Positions 7,507-15,158 of a stretch of 64,000 nucleotides of DNA are shown here, in pieces (the stretch's first letter is position 1; each line of letters starts with the position of its first letter). The notes under the pieces were generated by a model. That model worked only from the letters and a program-made list of their open reading frames with translations. It was not told the origin of the DNA and did not search any database. Made by a program: the position numbers and the translations under genes. This DNA is from Pseudomonas furukawaii (GTDB taxonomy: Bacteria > Pseudomonadota > Gammaproteobacteria > Pseudomonadales > Pseudomonadaceae), in the NCBI RefSeq assembly GCF_002355475.1, contig NZ_AP014862.1, positions 2,914,001 to 2,978,000 on the forward strand, written 5' to 3'.

Positions 7507-8739
7507 ATGATGAGCTGGAGCAGGATGACATTGGCGATCGTTCTTGGAGCAAGCCTGGCGGGATGCGCGGGCTGGAGGCCCAGCGGTGCTGAGGCTGAGC
7601 CGCCGTCCGATCCCGCCGTCCAGGTCAGTTCGAAGAATCCCGCTGCCGTTCAGCTGGTGGTAGACCCCAACCTGTTGCAACTGACGATGCCGAAGGGCGC
7701 TGAAGGCTTCATGGGCAGTGCCTGCATCGTTGCGTTCAGGCCGTACCCGGAGGTGTATGCGCAGGCACAGCAGTTTCTGGAGCGTGTGTTTGCCCGGGTG
7801 GATCTGACCACGCCTGACAAGCTCGTTCCCGGCTATTCGGTGGTGCTGGTGCCCAGCGTCCAGAGTTTCAAGTGGAGCTCTGCGGGCCCGACTACCAATG
7901 CTGCAGCCGTGGAGGTGCAGTGGACTGCAGTCAGCGGCGGTAAAACCGCCACCGACAGCGCCTACATCATGGGGAGTTCGTCGCTCGATCGCTGGCACCA
8001 GGGCTGCCATGATGCGACCGTGACGGCGACGGGGGCGGCCAACCGGTCGATCGCTTTCGGCATGGCCAGGCTGGTGGAGAAGCTTGCCGGTGCCCAGCTT
8101 CCTGCCCAGGGGCAACTTGCCCCGCGCAACGAGGCTGAACAGGCCGTGTTTCTCGCATCCATCAATAGCGCGCGTAGCAGCACTTCGGCCTTCACTGATA
8201 CCTCCAAGGGGAATCAGCAGATGATGGATAACACGATGGCCACCTTGGTGGCGCTGCAGGCTATTCAGGCCGCCCAGAACTCAGGCTCGGTGGGTGGCGG
8301 CACGGCAGTGTCTGCGATGCCGGTTGTAGCCACTGCCCAGAGCACGATGTCTACCGGTACCGCCATGGGGATGCCGCAGGTCCAGGGGATGGGGCAGAAC
8401 ACAATCAGTGACGCTCCGGCGCCGGTTCAGGCTGCCACGCCCGTCAGCAGTGGCGGCAACTATCGGGCCGCCCATGAATGTGTGCGCTTTGACAGCACCC
8501 GTGGAGATGGCAGGTACGACCGGATTGTGAACCTCTGCAACTTCGAGATATTCGCGCGCTGGGCAGATCCTGGTTATTGCAGGGATGTCTGCGGTGACTC
8601 GGTGCGTCCGGGTATGAGTGTGACGATAACGCCAGTCAGGCCGCCGGTGAATTTCGTTGCCTGTGAGTACCCGGGCTCGCCGGTCGGCCCCGGTGGGACG
8701 TCCTGGAGGGGCGGTCGCGAGTACCAGTGCCGAGGGTGA
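7507..8739 (+). CDS. Predicted outer-membrane lipoprotein, 410 aa
   Basis: Starts with a lipoprotein signal (L-A-I-V-L-G-A-S-L-A-G-C, lipobox L-A-G-C, cysteine at residue 20). The N-terminal 200 residues read as a compact mixed domain, the middle (about 220-310) is low-complexity A/S/G/M/Q-rich, and the last 90 residues are cysteine-rich (C near 321, 340, 354, 358, 381, 408), suggesting a disulfide-bonded domain. A purine-rich GGAGGC site lies upstream of the start. It is on the plus strand between nuclease and HigA genes in the accessory block; as a surface lipoprotein encoded by a prophage it may alter the lysogen's envelope. No family recognised. Confidence 0.65.
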   Translation: MMSWSRMTLAIVLGASLAGCAGWRPSGAEAEPPSDPAVQVSSKNPAAVQLVVDPNLLQLTMPKGAEGFMGSACIVAFRPYPEVYAQAQQFLERVFARVDLTTPDKLVPGYSVVLVPSVQSFKWSSAGPTTNAAAVEVQWTAVSGGKTATDSAYIMGSSSLDRWHQGCHDATVTATGAANRSIAFGMARLVEKLAGAQLPAQGQLAPRNEAEQAVFLASINSARSSTSAFTDTSKGNQQMMDNTMATLVALQAIQAAQNSGSVGGGTAVSAMPVVATAQSTMSTGTAMGMPQVQGMGQNTISDAPAPVQAATPVSSGGNYRAAHECVRFDSTRGDGRYDRIVNLCNFEIFARWADPGYCRDVCGDSVRPGMSVTITPVRPPVNFVACEYPGSPVGPGGTSWRGGREYQCRG

Positions 8740-8853
8740 TACCTGTGGGCCGGGTACTTTGCTGAGTCCGCCCTGCGCAGGCGGAGATTGCGTGGCCTGC
8801 TTGCATTGAATCTCTGGCGCCGGTCCCGTGGGGCCGGTGCCAAAGACGGCGGC

Positions 8854-9330
8854 TCAGGCCACTGGGAAGAACACGCTCGGCTCCACATGAAAGCGCTTCG
8901 ACAGCGCCTGGATGTCCGCACTGCTCAGTGTGCGCTTGCCGTTGAGGGTGCGTGAGACCACGGACTTGTCGCCGATCTCGGGCAGGTCGGAGCCGGTGAG
9001 GTGGTTCTGTTCCATCAGGAACCTGAGCATTTGCACGCCGGTGATGGCCGCTACGCCGGCGTTGAACTCGGCGAACTGGGGCGCGCTGTCTTCGTAGCGT
9101 TTGATGGCGACGCAGAGCTGGTCCACCAGGCGCTCGGTTTGTGGGGATTGCTCGGCCTGCTCGGTGAGTTCGTCCAGGAGGGCCAAGGCGCGGTCGTACT
9201 CGGCTTCGCTGGTGATGGTCTGGATGATGGTGCCGCCGGCGCGCTCAAGGGTGTGCTGGATTTTCTTCAGGCGTTCTGCCAGTTCATGGATGCCGGCAGT
9301 CGGGGCGTAATCGATGGCTACGGCGCTCAT
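8854..9330 (-). CDS. higA: HigA-type antitoxin
   Basis: 158 residues. The C-terminal part has the HigA-like helix-turn-helix (M-E-Q-N-H-L-T-G-S-D-L-P-E-I-G-D, then V-S-R-T-L-N-G-K-R-T-L) ending in H-V-E-P-S-V-F-F. The long N-terminal part (about 85 residues) is helical. The start overlaps the toxin stop by four bases (ATGA), so toxin precedes antitoxin, as usual for higBA. It should neutralise HigB and, with it, repress the operon at the palindrome upstream of higB. Start chosen at 9330 for this coupling. Confidence 0.85.
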   Translation of the reverse strand: MSAVAIDYAPTAGIHELAERLKKIQHTLERAGGTIIQTITSEAEYDRALALLDELTEQAEQSPQTERLVDQLCVAIKRYEDSAPQFAEFNAGVAAITGVQMLRFLMEQNHLTGSDLPEIGDKSVVSRTLNGKRTLSSADIQALSKRFHVEPSVFFPVA

Positions 9331-9653
9331 GGCATGACTCCTGTGTTCTTGGGGCTTCGGTACCACTTGTTTGCCTTGTCGTACTCGGCGTGGTTGAAGA
9401 TGTGTTTGACGAAAATCCGCTGCTTCTCGAAATCGATCGCGGCGATCAGGCGCAGTTCATTGCCGCCTATGTCGATTACCCACCAGCCGTGGCGGTGGGT
9501 GAAGTTGTCCAGCGATGACAAGGTCTCCTTCAGCTCCAGCGGGGTCTGAGCGGTGGACTTGTCCAGGACCTTGTAGATTTCCATGATGCTGGAGGCCTTC
9601 ACGGGGTACTGAGCACATGCATCAGTGAAGGCCTTCTTCTTGAAAACGTGCAT
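9327..9653 (-). CDS. higB: HigB-type mRNA interferase toxin
   Basis: 108 residues. The central N-F-T-H-R-H-G-W-W-V-I-D-I-G-G-N-E-L-R-L-I-A-type strands and the later R-I-F-V-K-H-I-F-N-H-A-E-Y-D-K match the HigB toxin family (RelE fold), which cleaves mRNA at the ribosome. It is directly upstream of and overlapping the antitoxin gene. It lies just downstream of gene D in the prophage, on the same strand, but has its own palindromic control site, so it is probably expressed in the lysogen to stabilise the element or act in defence. Confidence 0.85.
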   Translation of the reverse strand: MHVFKKKAFTDACAQYPVKASSIMEIYKVLDKSTAQTPLELKETLSSLDNFTHRHGWWVIDIGGNELRLIAAIDFEKQRIFVKHIFNHAEYDKANKWYRSPKNTGVMP

Positions 9654-9671
9654 GTCCGTCCTTGTTGATGT

Positions 9672-9700
9672 TTTAGCAACCTTAGGGGGTGGTTGCTAAA
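9672..9700. promoter_or_regulatory. Palindromic operator upstream of higBA
   Basis: A perfect 10-base inverted repeat, TTTAGCAACC (9672-9681) and GGTTGCTAAA (9691-9700), with a 9-base spacer. It begins 18 bases before the higB start codon and ends 3 bases from the gene D stop. Position and symmetry fit autoregulation by the HigA helix-turn-helix protein. No T-run follows on the minus strand, so it is less likely to be the terminator of the tail operon. Confidence 0.7.
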
Positions 9701-9703
9701 TTG

Positions 9704-10702
9704 TCAACTTTGGCCCGTGCGCTGTTCGAGCTCCAAACCCGTCGTCATTCCCCCATCTGCCAGCTCGTGCGTCACCCGCTCCCCAAGCCACTCGATGGCG
9801 CCAATCCCGGTCTTGATCCCCTCCACCCGATAACGCCACTCCGGGCTCAGGTCTGGTCGTCCGCGCGCCAGGGTGAAGCTGAGCGTTGCGCTGCCGCGTT
9901 GGATCTTCTTCCACTCCGCCTTCGCCGCGCGCAACGCACTCGATCTGTCCGCATAGGTGTGCCGCAACGTCTTGGCGTTGTCCTCATCGCCCACAATGGC
10001 CTCCAACCGCTCCGAGCCATCCAGGTCGTAGTAGTGCGCCTTCACGCCGCTGTAGGCGTCTCGATCCGCCTGCAGAAAGCGGTGCTGGTCGCCGTCGGCG
10101 CGGGTGAGGGTGACGACGGGTAGATCCTTTCCGCTGGCAGTTTCGCCCTGGCCGATGGGCATGAAGAGCAGGCGGCCATGCTTGATGGTGGCCACGGCAT
10201 CAAAGTCCTGGCCGAGGCGGGTGATGAGGTTGAGGTCGCTTTCGTCGGTCTGGTCCAGGTGGGGAATTTCCACCTGGTCGAACTGGGGGCTGATGGCGGG
10301 CTCGAGGTCGTGCTCCTGGCCGAGGGTGCGGAGGATGTCGCCGAGGGTGGTGTCGTGCCAGCTGCGTTCGCGCTTTTTGACGAGGGGACCGCGAAGGTCG
10401 GCGCTGCGGGCGCGGATGCTGAGGATGTCGGGTGGGCCGCTGTGTTCGGTTTCGTCGACGGTGAAGGTGCCTTTGTCGATGAGGCCGGTGTCGCTCCAGC
10501 CGAGCCACAGCTGCAGGGTGGCGCCGCGCGGGGGGATGGCGAGCAGGCCGTCGTGGTCGCTGAGTTCGATGTCGAGGGTGTCGGCCTCGGGGCCGCGGTG
10601 GTCGGTGAGGGTGAGGCTGATAAGGCGGGGGCTGACCTCGAGGGTGATGTCGCGGCCATTGACGGTGAGGCGGTAGCGGGGCGCGGGGTATCGGTTGTTC
10701 AT
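9704..10702 (-). CDS. D: Phage late control/tail protein D
   Basis: 332 residues; P2 gpD is of similar size. It has the family's beta-rich N-terminal domain (Y-R-L-T-V-N-G-R-D-I-T at residue 10) and the gpD-type centre (S-L-I-T-R-L-G-like L-N-L-I-T-R-L-G-Q-D-F-D-A). gpD is the baseplate hub/tail-tube cap protein. The start at 10702 overlaps the U stop by four bases (ATGA). It is the last gene of the tail operon; higB follows immediately. Confidence 0.92.
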   Translation of the reverse strand: MNNRYPAPRYRLTVNGRDITLEVSPRLISLTLTDHRGPEADTLDIELSDHDGLLAIPPRGATLQLWLGWSDTGLIDKGTFTVDETEHSGPPDILSIRARSADLRGPLVKKRERSWHDTTLGDILRTLGQEHDLEPAISPQFDQVEIPHLDQTDESDLNLITRLGQDFDAVATIKHGRLLFMPIGQGETASGKDLPVVTLTRADGDQHRFLQADRDAYSGVKAHYYDLDGSERLEAIVGDEDNAKTLRHTYADRSSALRAAKAEWKKIQRGSATLSFTLARGRPDLSPEWRYRVEGIKTGIGAIEWLGERVTHELADGGMTTGLELEQRTGQS

Positions 10703-11130
10703 GGCTGGAGGTTCCCGAGGGGTTCCAGCACGCTGCCGAGGAGGTCGATGCGGCTGTCGTCCACGCGCTGCAGGCGCAGGCTGAATTCGATGCGGCGGGC
10801 GGCGCCGTCCTGGAAGAAGAGGGTGCGGGTTTCCGACAGGTGTTCGATCACCCAGAGGCCGTGGATGCGCCCGGTGCCTTCCACCAGGGGCCAGGCGTGG
10901 CCGGTGTCGGCCATGGCGCGCAGGGTGTCGAGGCTGAGCAGGCTGCCGCAGAGTTCCGGTACCAGCACGCCGGGCAGGGTGATCTGGTCGTCGCCCCGGC
11001 CGAGGAACTGCCGCGCCGGCGGGGCGCCCACGCGGGAGGTGCCGGGGTGGCGCCAGTCGGTTTGCCGCTGGAGTTCCTGATAGGCGAGGGTGGGCAGGCC
11101 GAAGATGAACATTCCCAGGGCCATCATCAT
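10699..11130 (-). CDS. U: Tail protein U
   Basis: 143 residues starting M-M-M-A-L-G-M-F-I-F-G-L-P-T-L-A-Y, the recognisable N-terminus of P2 gpU, followed by W-R-H-P near residue 28 and G-R-G-D-D. gpU is a tail completion protein at the head-proximal end. Lies between T (5 bases upstream) and D (4-base overlap). Several ATGs are in tandem at 11124-11130; the first is used here. Confidence 0.9.
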   Translation of the reverse strand: MMMALGMFIFGLPTLAYQELQRQTDWRHPGTSRVGAPPARQFLGRGDDQITLPGVLVPELCGSLLSLDTLRAMADTGHAWPLVEGTGRIHGLWVIEHLSETRTLFFQDGAARRIEFSLRLQRVDDSRIDLLGSVLEPLGNLQP

Positions 11131-11135
11131 GGCGG

Positions 11136-13817
11136 TTACTCCCTGTCGAAGAGCGCGCTGCGGGCGCGGATGAGCCTGGCGCGCTCGCGCTTGTCCAGCT
11201 CCTGGGCCACGGCGCGGGCGATGGCCTGGGCATCCATGCCCTGGTGGGGCTGGATGATGATCTGGATGCTGTCGTGGCTGTCGATCTGGACCGGTCGCAG
11301 GCTGTGGGCGAGCGGTGGCCGGTTGTCGATGGCCACGGCGCTGCCGGCCATGCCGAGGGTGAGGGCGCCGATGCCGGTCATGCGCTTGGCCAGGTCGCCG
11401 AGTTGAGCGAGGGGGCCTTGCTCGCCAGCGGCCAGGCCCTGGGCAAGGCCGGCCATGGTGTCGCTGCCCAGGGCGGCGAAGACGCGGGAGGGGCTGTGGA
11501 TGCCGAGCTTGGTCTTGAACCAGTTGATGGTGGTTTCGCCCAGCGTGCCGATCGCGGATTTGATCTGGCTCAGGCCATTGAGCAGGCCGCTCACCAATCC
11601 GCGCACGATCATGTTGCCCAACTCGGCGAACTGCACCGGCAGGTTGGCGCCCAGGTAGTTCACCGCTTCGGCCATGGCGCGATAAAGCAGGCCCAAGGGG
11701 TTGAAGTTGCCCAGAACGTTGAGGATGCCGCCAATGCCATCCTGGAACCCTGCCTTCACCTCGGCCCACAGGCCTTGGAAGTAAGGCGCGAGGCGGTCCC
11801 AGTTGCGGTAGATGAGGTAGGCGGCGCCAACCAGCAAGGCCACGATTGCGGCGATGACCAGGACCACGGGATTCGCTGCCAGCCCCCAGAGGGCAATGCT
11901 GACGGTGCGCAGTGCAGTTATCAGCGGACCGGCGAGGGCAGTGGCCAAGCCGGCGAGGCTGGGGAAGAGGGCACCAAGCAATTGCAGAAGACCGAGCCCC
12001 CTGAACCTGAACAGGGCCATGCCGTAGCTGACCACGGCGAATGGCGCGATCAGAGAGGCGAGGGTGAGTGCCAGTGCGCCGAAGGCGGCGGCTAGTGCGC
12101 CGACGACCAAAAGACCTTTGAGCATCAAGGCCGTGGCCCTGGGGTTCTCCTTCATCCAACCAGTGATGCCATCGATGGCCTCGGTGATCGTCTCTAGCAG
12201 CTCCAGGTAGGCGGGCAGCAGGGTGTCGCTCATTTGCTTGTAGGCATTGGCGCGCTTGGCGAGCATTTCCAGCTCTTTGCCCTGGGCGGTCTGCAGCCCC
12301 TTGCCATAGAGCTGGTCGATGCCATCGGCGCCGGCGTTGAGGCCGGCGTTCTTGTGGATCTGCTCGCGTTGCAGGTACATCTGCGCGAACAGGTTGGAGG
12401 CGGTGCGGTTCGAGAAGATGCTGCCGAGGGTGTCCAGCACCTGGTTCTTCTCGGTGATGCCCTGGGCCGCAAGTTGGGGCAGCAGAACCTTCTCCAGCCA
12501 CTCGAATTGGTTGCTGCGGAACAGCTCGCTGCCCTTGATCGCGCCGACATCGAGGAAGGAGATCTGGCCTGCCTTGTCATGCTTGATCTTGGCCGGGTCG
12601 ATGAGGCCGAGCCGTTCCAGGTTCCGAGCAGCGCGTTTGGTGGTGCGGCCCTGGTAGAGGTTGGAGTAGGCACTCATCATCGCGGTACCGACGCGGAAGC
12701 CACCCATTTCCTGCACCAGCGGCTCCATCTGGTAGTAGAAGGCTTCGTCTTTGAGGCCCTTGGCGGCGATACCTCCGGTCTTGATGACGTTCAGCCATTC
12801 CTCCGGGCCGACGCGCCCGCCGGTGGCGGTGAGCACCTGCTGCACGATGTTGGCCTGGCGCTTGAACGCGTCGGCGCTGGCAAGACCACCGCGCAGCTCG
12901 ATGACCTTGAGCATGTCCATGAACTTGCGTTCGTAGTCGGCGCCTTGCTCCTCGCCGAACATCGCCTCGTTGGCGAACTTCATTCGGGCAAGAGTCGGGG
13001 CGACCAACTCGGCATGGTGGACGTCGGCGAACACCGCCATGGCATCGCGCACCAAGGCGATGTTGTCGGTGGCGCTGGTGCCGTAGGTTTTCATGGCCTT
13101 GGCGAACTTGATCGCGTCTGCGCTGGCCGCGTCTCCCAGGCCGAAGGCGGCGATGCGGTTTTCTTCCAGGGCGAAGTGCTTACCTTCCCGGATCGGGGCG
13201 TACAGGCCACGTCCGATGCCGTAGGCTGCGGCCATGCTGCCGGCGCCGGACATGGCGGCACTGCGACCGAAGGCCCGGCGCTGGTCATAGGTGCGGCGGG
13301 CAGTGCGAATCCCGGCTTGGATTTTGCTGACGGCCGCGAGGCGGTCCTTCTGGGTCTTGAGGGAGCGGTTGGTGGCGTCAATCTCGCTCTTCAGGCGAGT
13401 TTCGTGTTCGCGGAACTTGTTCGCCGAGATGCCTGCTTCCCGCAGGCTTGTGGCGTAGGGGCCAAGCCCCTTGCGCTGCTCCTGGATCTTGTCGGTGAGG
13501 CCTTTGACAGCATCCAAGGCCTTTCGCATGTCCGTCCTGAATGTTGCGGGTACGGGGCCTTTCTTCAATTCAGCCTTCAGTTGGCGCACCTTGCCGTGGG
13601 CCGCTTCCAACTTGGTGGCTGTTGCGCTGATGGCGGCCTGGTGTTTGCGATAGGCGGCGATGTCTGACTGCTGATTATTCAGGGCTTTCAGCTGGTCATA
13701 GGTGGCCTTGAGCGCCTTCGCAGTATTGCCGCTGCCGTCGCGGATCTTCTTCAGGGGGCCGCTGACCTTGTCGAGCGCCGAGAGCAGCACGCGGAGCTGC
13801 AGCACATTATTTGCCAT
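11136..13817 (-). CDS. T: Tail tape measure protein T
   Basis: 893 residues, the longest tail gene. N-terminal about 170 residues are coiled-coil (L-R-V-L-L-S-A-L-D-K-V-S-G-P-L-K-K-I, then repeated K/Q/A helices), the middle is helical, and residues about 565-690 contain hydrophobic segments (V-V-G-A-L-A-A-A-F-G-A-L-A-L-T-L and V-V-L-V-I-A-A-I-V-A-L-L-V-G) typical of tape measures. It sets tail length and is ejected with the DNA. It overlaps the end of the E' frame by 11 bases, as in P2. Confidence 0.93.
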   Translation of the reverse strand: MANNVLQLRVLLSALDKVSGPLKKIRDGSGNTAKALKATYDQLKALNNQQSDIAAYRKHQAAISATATKLEAAHGKVRQLKAELKKGPVPATFRTDMRKALDAVKGLTDKIQEQRKGLGPYATSLREAGISANKFREHETRLKSEIDATNRSLKTQKDRLAAVSKIQAGIRTARRTYDQRRAFGRSAAMSGAGSMAAAYGIGRGLYAPIREGKHFALEENRIAAFGLGDAASADAIKFAKAMKTYGTSATDNIALVRDAMAVFADVHHAELVAPTLARMKFANEAMFGEEQGADYERKFMDMLKVIELRGGLASADAFKRQANIVQQVLTATGGRVGPEEWLNVIKTGGIAAKGLKDEAFYYQMEPLVQEMGGFRVGTAMMSAYSNLYQGRTTKRAARNLERLGLIDPAKIKHDKAGQISFLDVGAIKGSELFRSNQFEWLEKVLLPQLAAQGITEKNQVLDTLGSIFSNRTASNLFAQMYLQREQIHKNAGLNAGADGIDQLYGKGLQTAQGKELEMLAKRANAYKQMSDTLLPAYLELLETITEAIDGITGWMKENPRATALMLKGLLVVGALAAAFGALALTLASLIAPFAVVSYGMALFRFRGLGLLQLLGALFPSLAGLATALAGPLITALRTVSIALWGLAANPVVLVIAAIVALLVGAAYLIYRNWDRLAPYFQGLWAEVKAGFQDGIGGILNVLGNFNPLGLLYRAMAEAVNYLGANLPVQFAELGNMIVRGLVSGLLNGLSQIKSAIGTLGETTINWFKTKLGIHSPSRVFAALGSDTMAGLAQGLAAGEQGPLAQLGDLAKRMTGIGALTLGMAGSAVAIDNRPPLAHSLRPVQIDSHDSIQIIIQPHQGMDAQAIARAVAQELDKRERARLIRARSALFDRE

Positions 13818-14243
13818 CGCTTTCCACTCTCACCCGCGCGCGCTCGCGCCAGTCCATCAGTTCGCCGAGGCCGAGGTCGTCCATGTGGGCGGGCGCCCAG
13901 TGGAAGACCACGGCGAGATCCGCCATGGCGTCTTCTACGCGAGCAGGGAGGCGGCCGCCCGGTCCTGCTTCTGCAGCAAAAAACCGGCGATCCTGGTGCC
14001 GCAGGCGAGCAGGTCGGCCGGGTCCATGGTCGCGGCTTCCGGTTCGGTGAGGGTGGGGCTGCTGATGCGTGGCAGCACCTTGATCAGCGCGCCGACATCG
14101 AGCTGCAGCAGCTCGGCCAGGTGCAGGCCGCGTAGTTCGCCGGCGCTGGGCTTGCGCAGGGTGAGTTCGCGGATCTCGCTGTCGCCGCGTTTGATCGGCT
14201 GGTCGAGGGTGATGGTGTTGTCGGCGTCGGTTTTTTTGGCCAT
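13807..14243 (-). CDS. E': Tail assembly chaperone E+E' (-1 frameshift product)
   Basis: The zero frame (gpE) starts at 14243. At 13983-13977 the coding strand carries the heptamer T TTT TTG in the right phase (codons GGT TTT TTG). A -1 slip gives F-F-A-A-E and continues open to 13807, encoding the conserved E' tail with V-V-F-H-W-A-P-A-H-M and L-M-D-W-R-E-R-A. P2 makes E+E' by the same slip at the same heptamer. The extended form is the tail tape-measure chaperone. Confidence 0.9.
13935..14243 (-). CDS. E: Tail assembly protein E
   Basis: 102 residues; starts M-A-K-K-T-D-A-D-N-T-I-T-L-D-Q-P, typical of P2 gpE (I-T-L-D-x-P-I-x-R-G). It contains L-R-K-P-S-A-G-E-L-R-G-L near the middle. The slippery heptamer lies close to its 3' end, so a fraction of ribosomes make the longer E+E'. 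An Ogr-like palindrome is 74 bases upstream, suggesting the start of a late operon E-T-U-D. Confidence 0.92.
   Translation of the reverse strand: MAKKTDADNTITLDQPIKRGDSEIRELTLRKPSAGELRGLHLAELLQLDVGALIKVLPRISSPTLTEPEAATMDPADLLACGTRIAGFLLQKQDRAAASLLA
13977..13983 (-). other. Programmed -1 ribosomal frameshift heptamer
   Basis: Coding strand T-TTT-TTG, read GGT TTT TTG in the E frame. It is the same heptamer used by P2 E/E'. The downstream frame switches to one encoding the conserved E' residues (F-H-W and D-W-R-E), so the shift is functionally supported by the protein sequence rather than by the heptamer alone. Confidence 0.9.
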
Positions 14244-14316
14244 GGGGCACCTCGGCGGGATTGGTTGGTCCCGAGCAAGATGGCGGAGGTGCCTGGTGCG
14301 GCCTAGCAGCGAGGTG

Positions 14317-14335
14317 TGTAGCTCGTGCGGTTACA
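14317..14335. promoter_or_regulatory. Ogr-type activator site upstream of E
   Basis: TGTA at 14317-14320 and TACA at 14332-14335 with 11 bases between. The near end is 74 bases upstream of the E start. The same TGTA-N11-TACA dyad occurs before FI (same distance), V and O/P. P2 Ogr sites are TGT-N12-ACA dyads; here the equivalent spacing is N13. It overlaps the stop codon of the antitoxin-like gene. Confidence 0.7.
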
Positions 14336-14486
14336 AGCTGTCGGTCCACCTATCCAAGGTGGCATTCACTTCTTCGGCAGTGGCGAAGTCGCCTTCATCG
14401 GCTTCGGCGATGGCGCGATGCGTTTCGGCGATCTGCCAGCTCTCGCGACGATAGTCATCCGGCAGGTTGAGGGGTTCACGGGACAT
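14331..14486 (-). CDS. Orphan antitoxin-like small protein, 51 aa
   Basis: 51 residues: S-W-Q-I-A-E-T-H-R-A-I-A-E-A-D-E-G-D-F-A-T-A-E-E-V follows the C-terminal pattern of ribbon-helix-helix (CopG/ParD-like) antitoxins, where W/I-A-E-A-D-x-G-D-F-A-x-x-E-E-V precedes a final R-W. The ATG at 14486 is preceded by GAGG at good spacing. No toxin gene is adjacent: FII lies upstream and E downstream. It may inhibit a host toxin, or be a remnant. The identity is a pattern match only. Confidence 0.55.
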   Translation of the reverse strand: MSREPLNLPDDYRRESWQIAETHRAIAEADEGDFATAEEVNATLDRWTDSL

Positions 14487-14555
14487 GCAGACCTCGGAGG
14501 GTGCAAGTAAGTCGCGCCCAGTGTACACCCTGGGCGCGGCAAGGGGCGGGAGGGC

Positions 14556-15071
14556 CTACAGGCCAATGGCCCGACGGTGCTCGGCGAGCAGGTCGCGGCC
14601 GTCGACGATGAGGATGAAGTTGAGCAGGTCGATTTCGATTTCGACGCGGCCGTCCACCAGCAGTTTGTAGTAGCTGCAGGTGGTGGTGATCTTGTGTTCG
14701 GTGTCTTCCCCGGGTTCGGCATCACCGAGGTCGATTTCTTCGTGGCGGCCGCGCACGACGATTTCCACGGCGCTGACCTGGCCGGTGTCGTCCCGTTGCA
14801 CGGAGCCGGCCCAGCGCAGTTGCACGCCGCTGGCGCCGACCATGCCGAACTGGCGCAGGGGCAGGAGGTCCCAGCCGCCGAGGCTCCATTCGATCTGGAT
14901 GCCGTCGTCGCTCATGCCGAGGTCGGCCTTGACCGGGCCGTCCATGCCGGCGCCGCGCCAGGCTTCGAGCTTGCGGGCGAGTTTGGGCAGGGTGACGGTC
15001 TTGGCCACGCCGATGTAGCTGTTGCCGTCGTTGAAGAGGTTCATGTGCTTGAGCTTGCGGGGCAGGGCCAT
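14556..15071 (-). CDS. FII: Major tail tube protein FII
   Basis: 171 residues starting M-A-L-P-R-K-L-K-H-M-N-L-F-N-D-G-N-S-Y, the hallmark N-terminus of P2 FII tail tube proteins, then L-P-K-L-A-R-K-L-E-A-W-R-G-G-like segment. Forms the inner tube of the contractile tail. It follows FI with an 87-base gap and is presumably in the same late operon (site at 16402). Confidence 0.95.
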   Translation of the reverse strand: MALPRKLKHMNLFNDGNSYIGVAKTVTLPKLARKLEAWRGAGMDGPVKADLGMSDDGIQIEWSLGGWDLLPLRQFGMVGASGVQLRWAGSVQRDDTGQVSAVEIVVRGRHEEIDLGDAEPGEDTEHKITTTCSYYKLLVDGRVEIEIDLLNFILIVDGRDLLAEHRRAIGL

Positions 15072-15158
15072 GGGGAGACTCCTGGGTTCGGTGTTGGGGC
15101 TCCCTCACCCCCAGCCCCTCTCCCGGAGGGAGAAGGGAGCAAAGCGGGGAGAGTGGGT

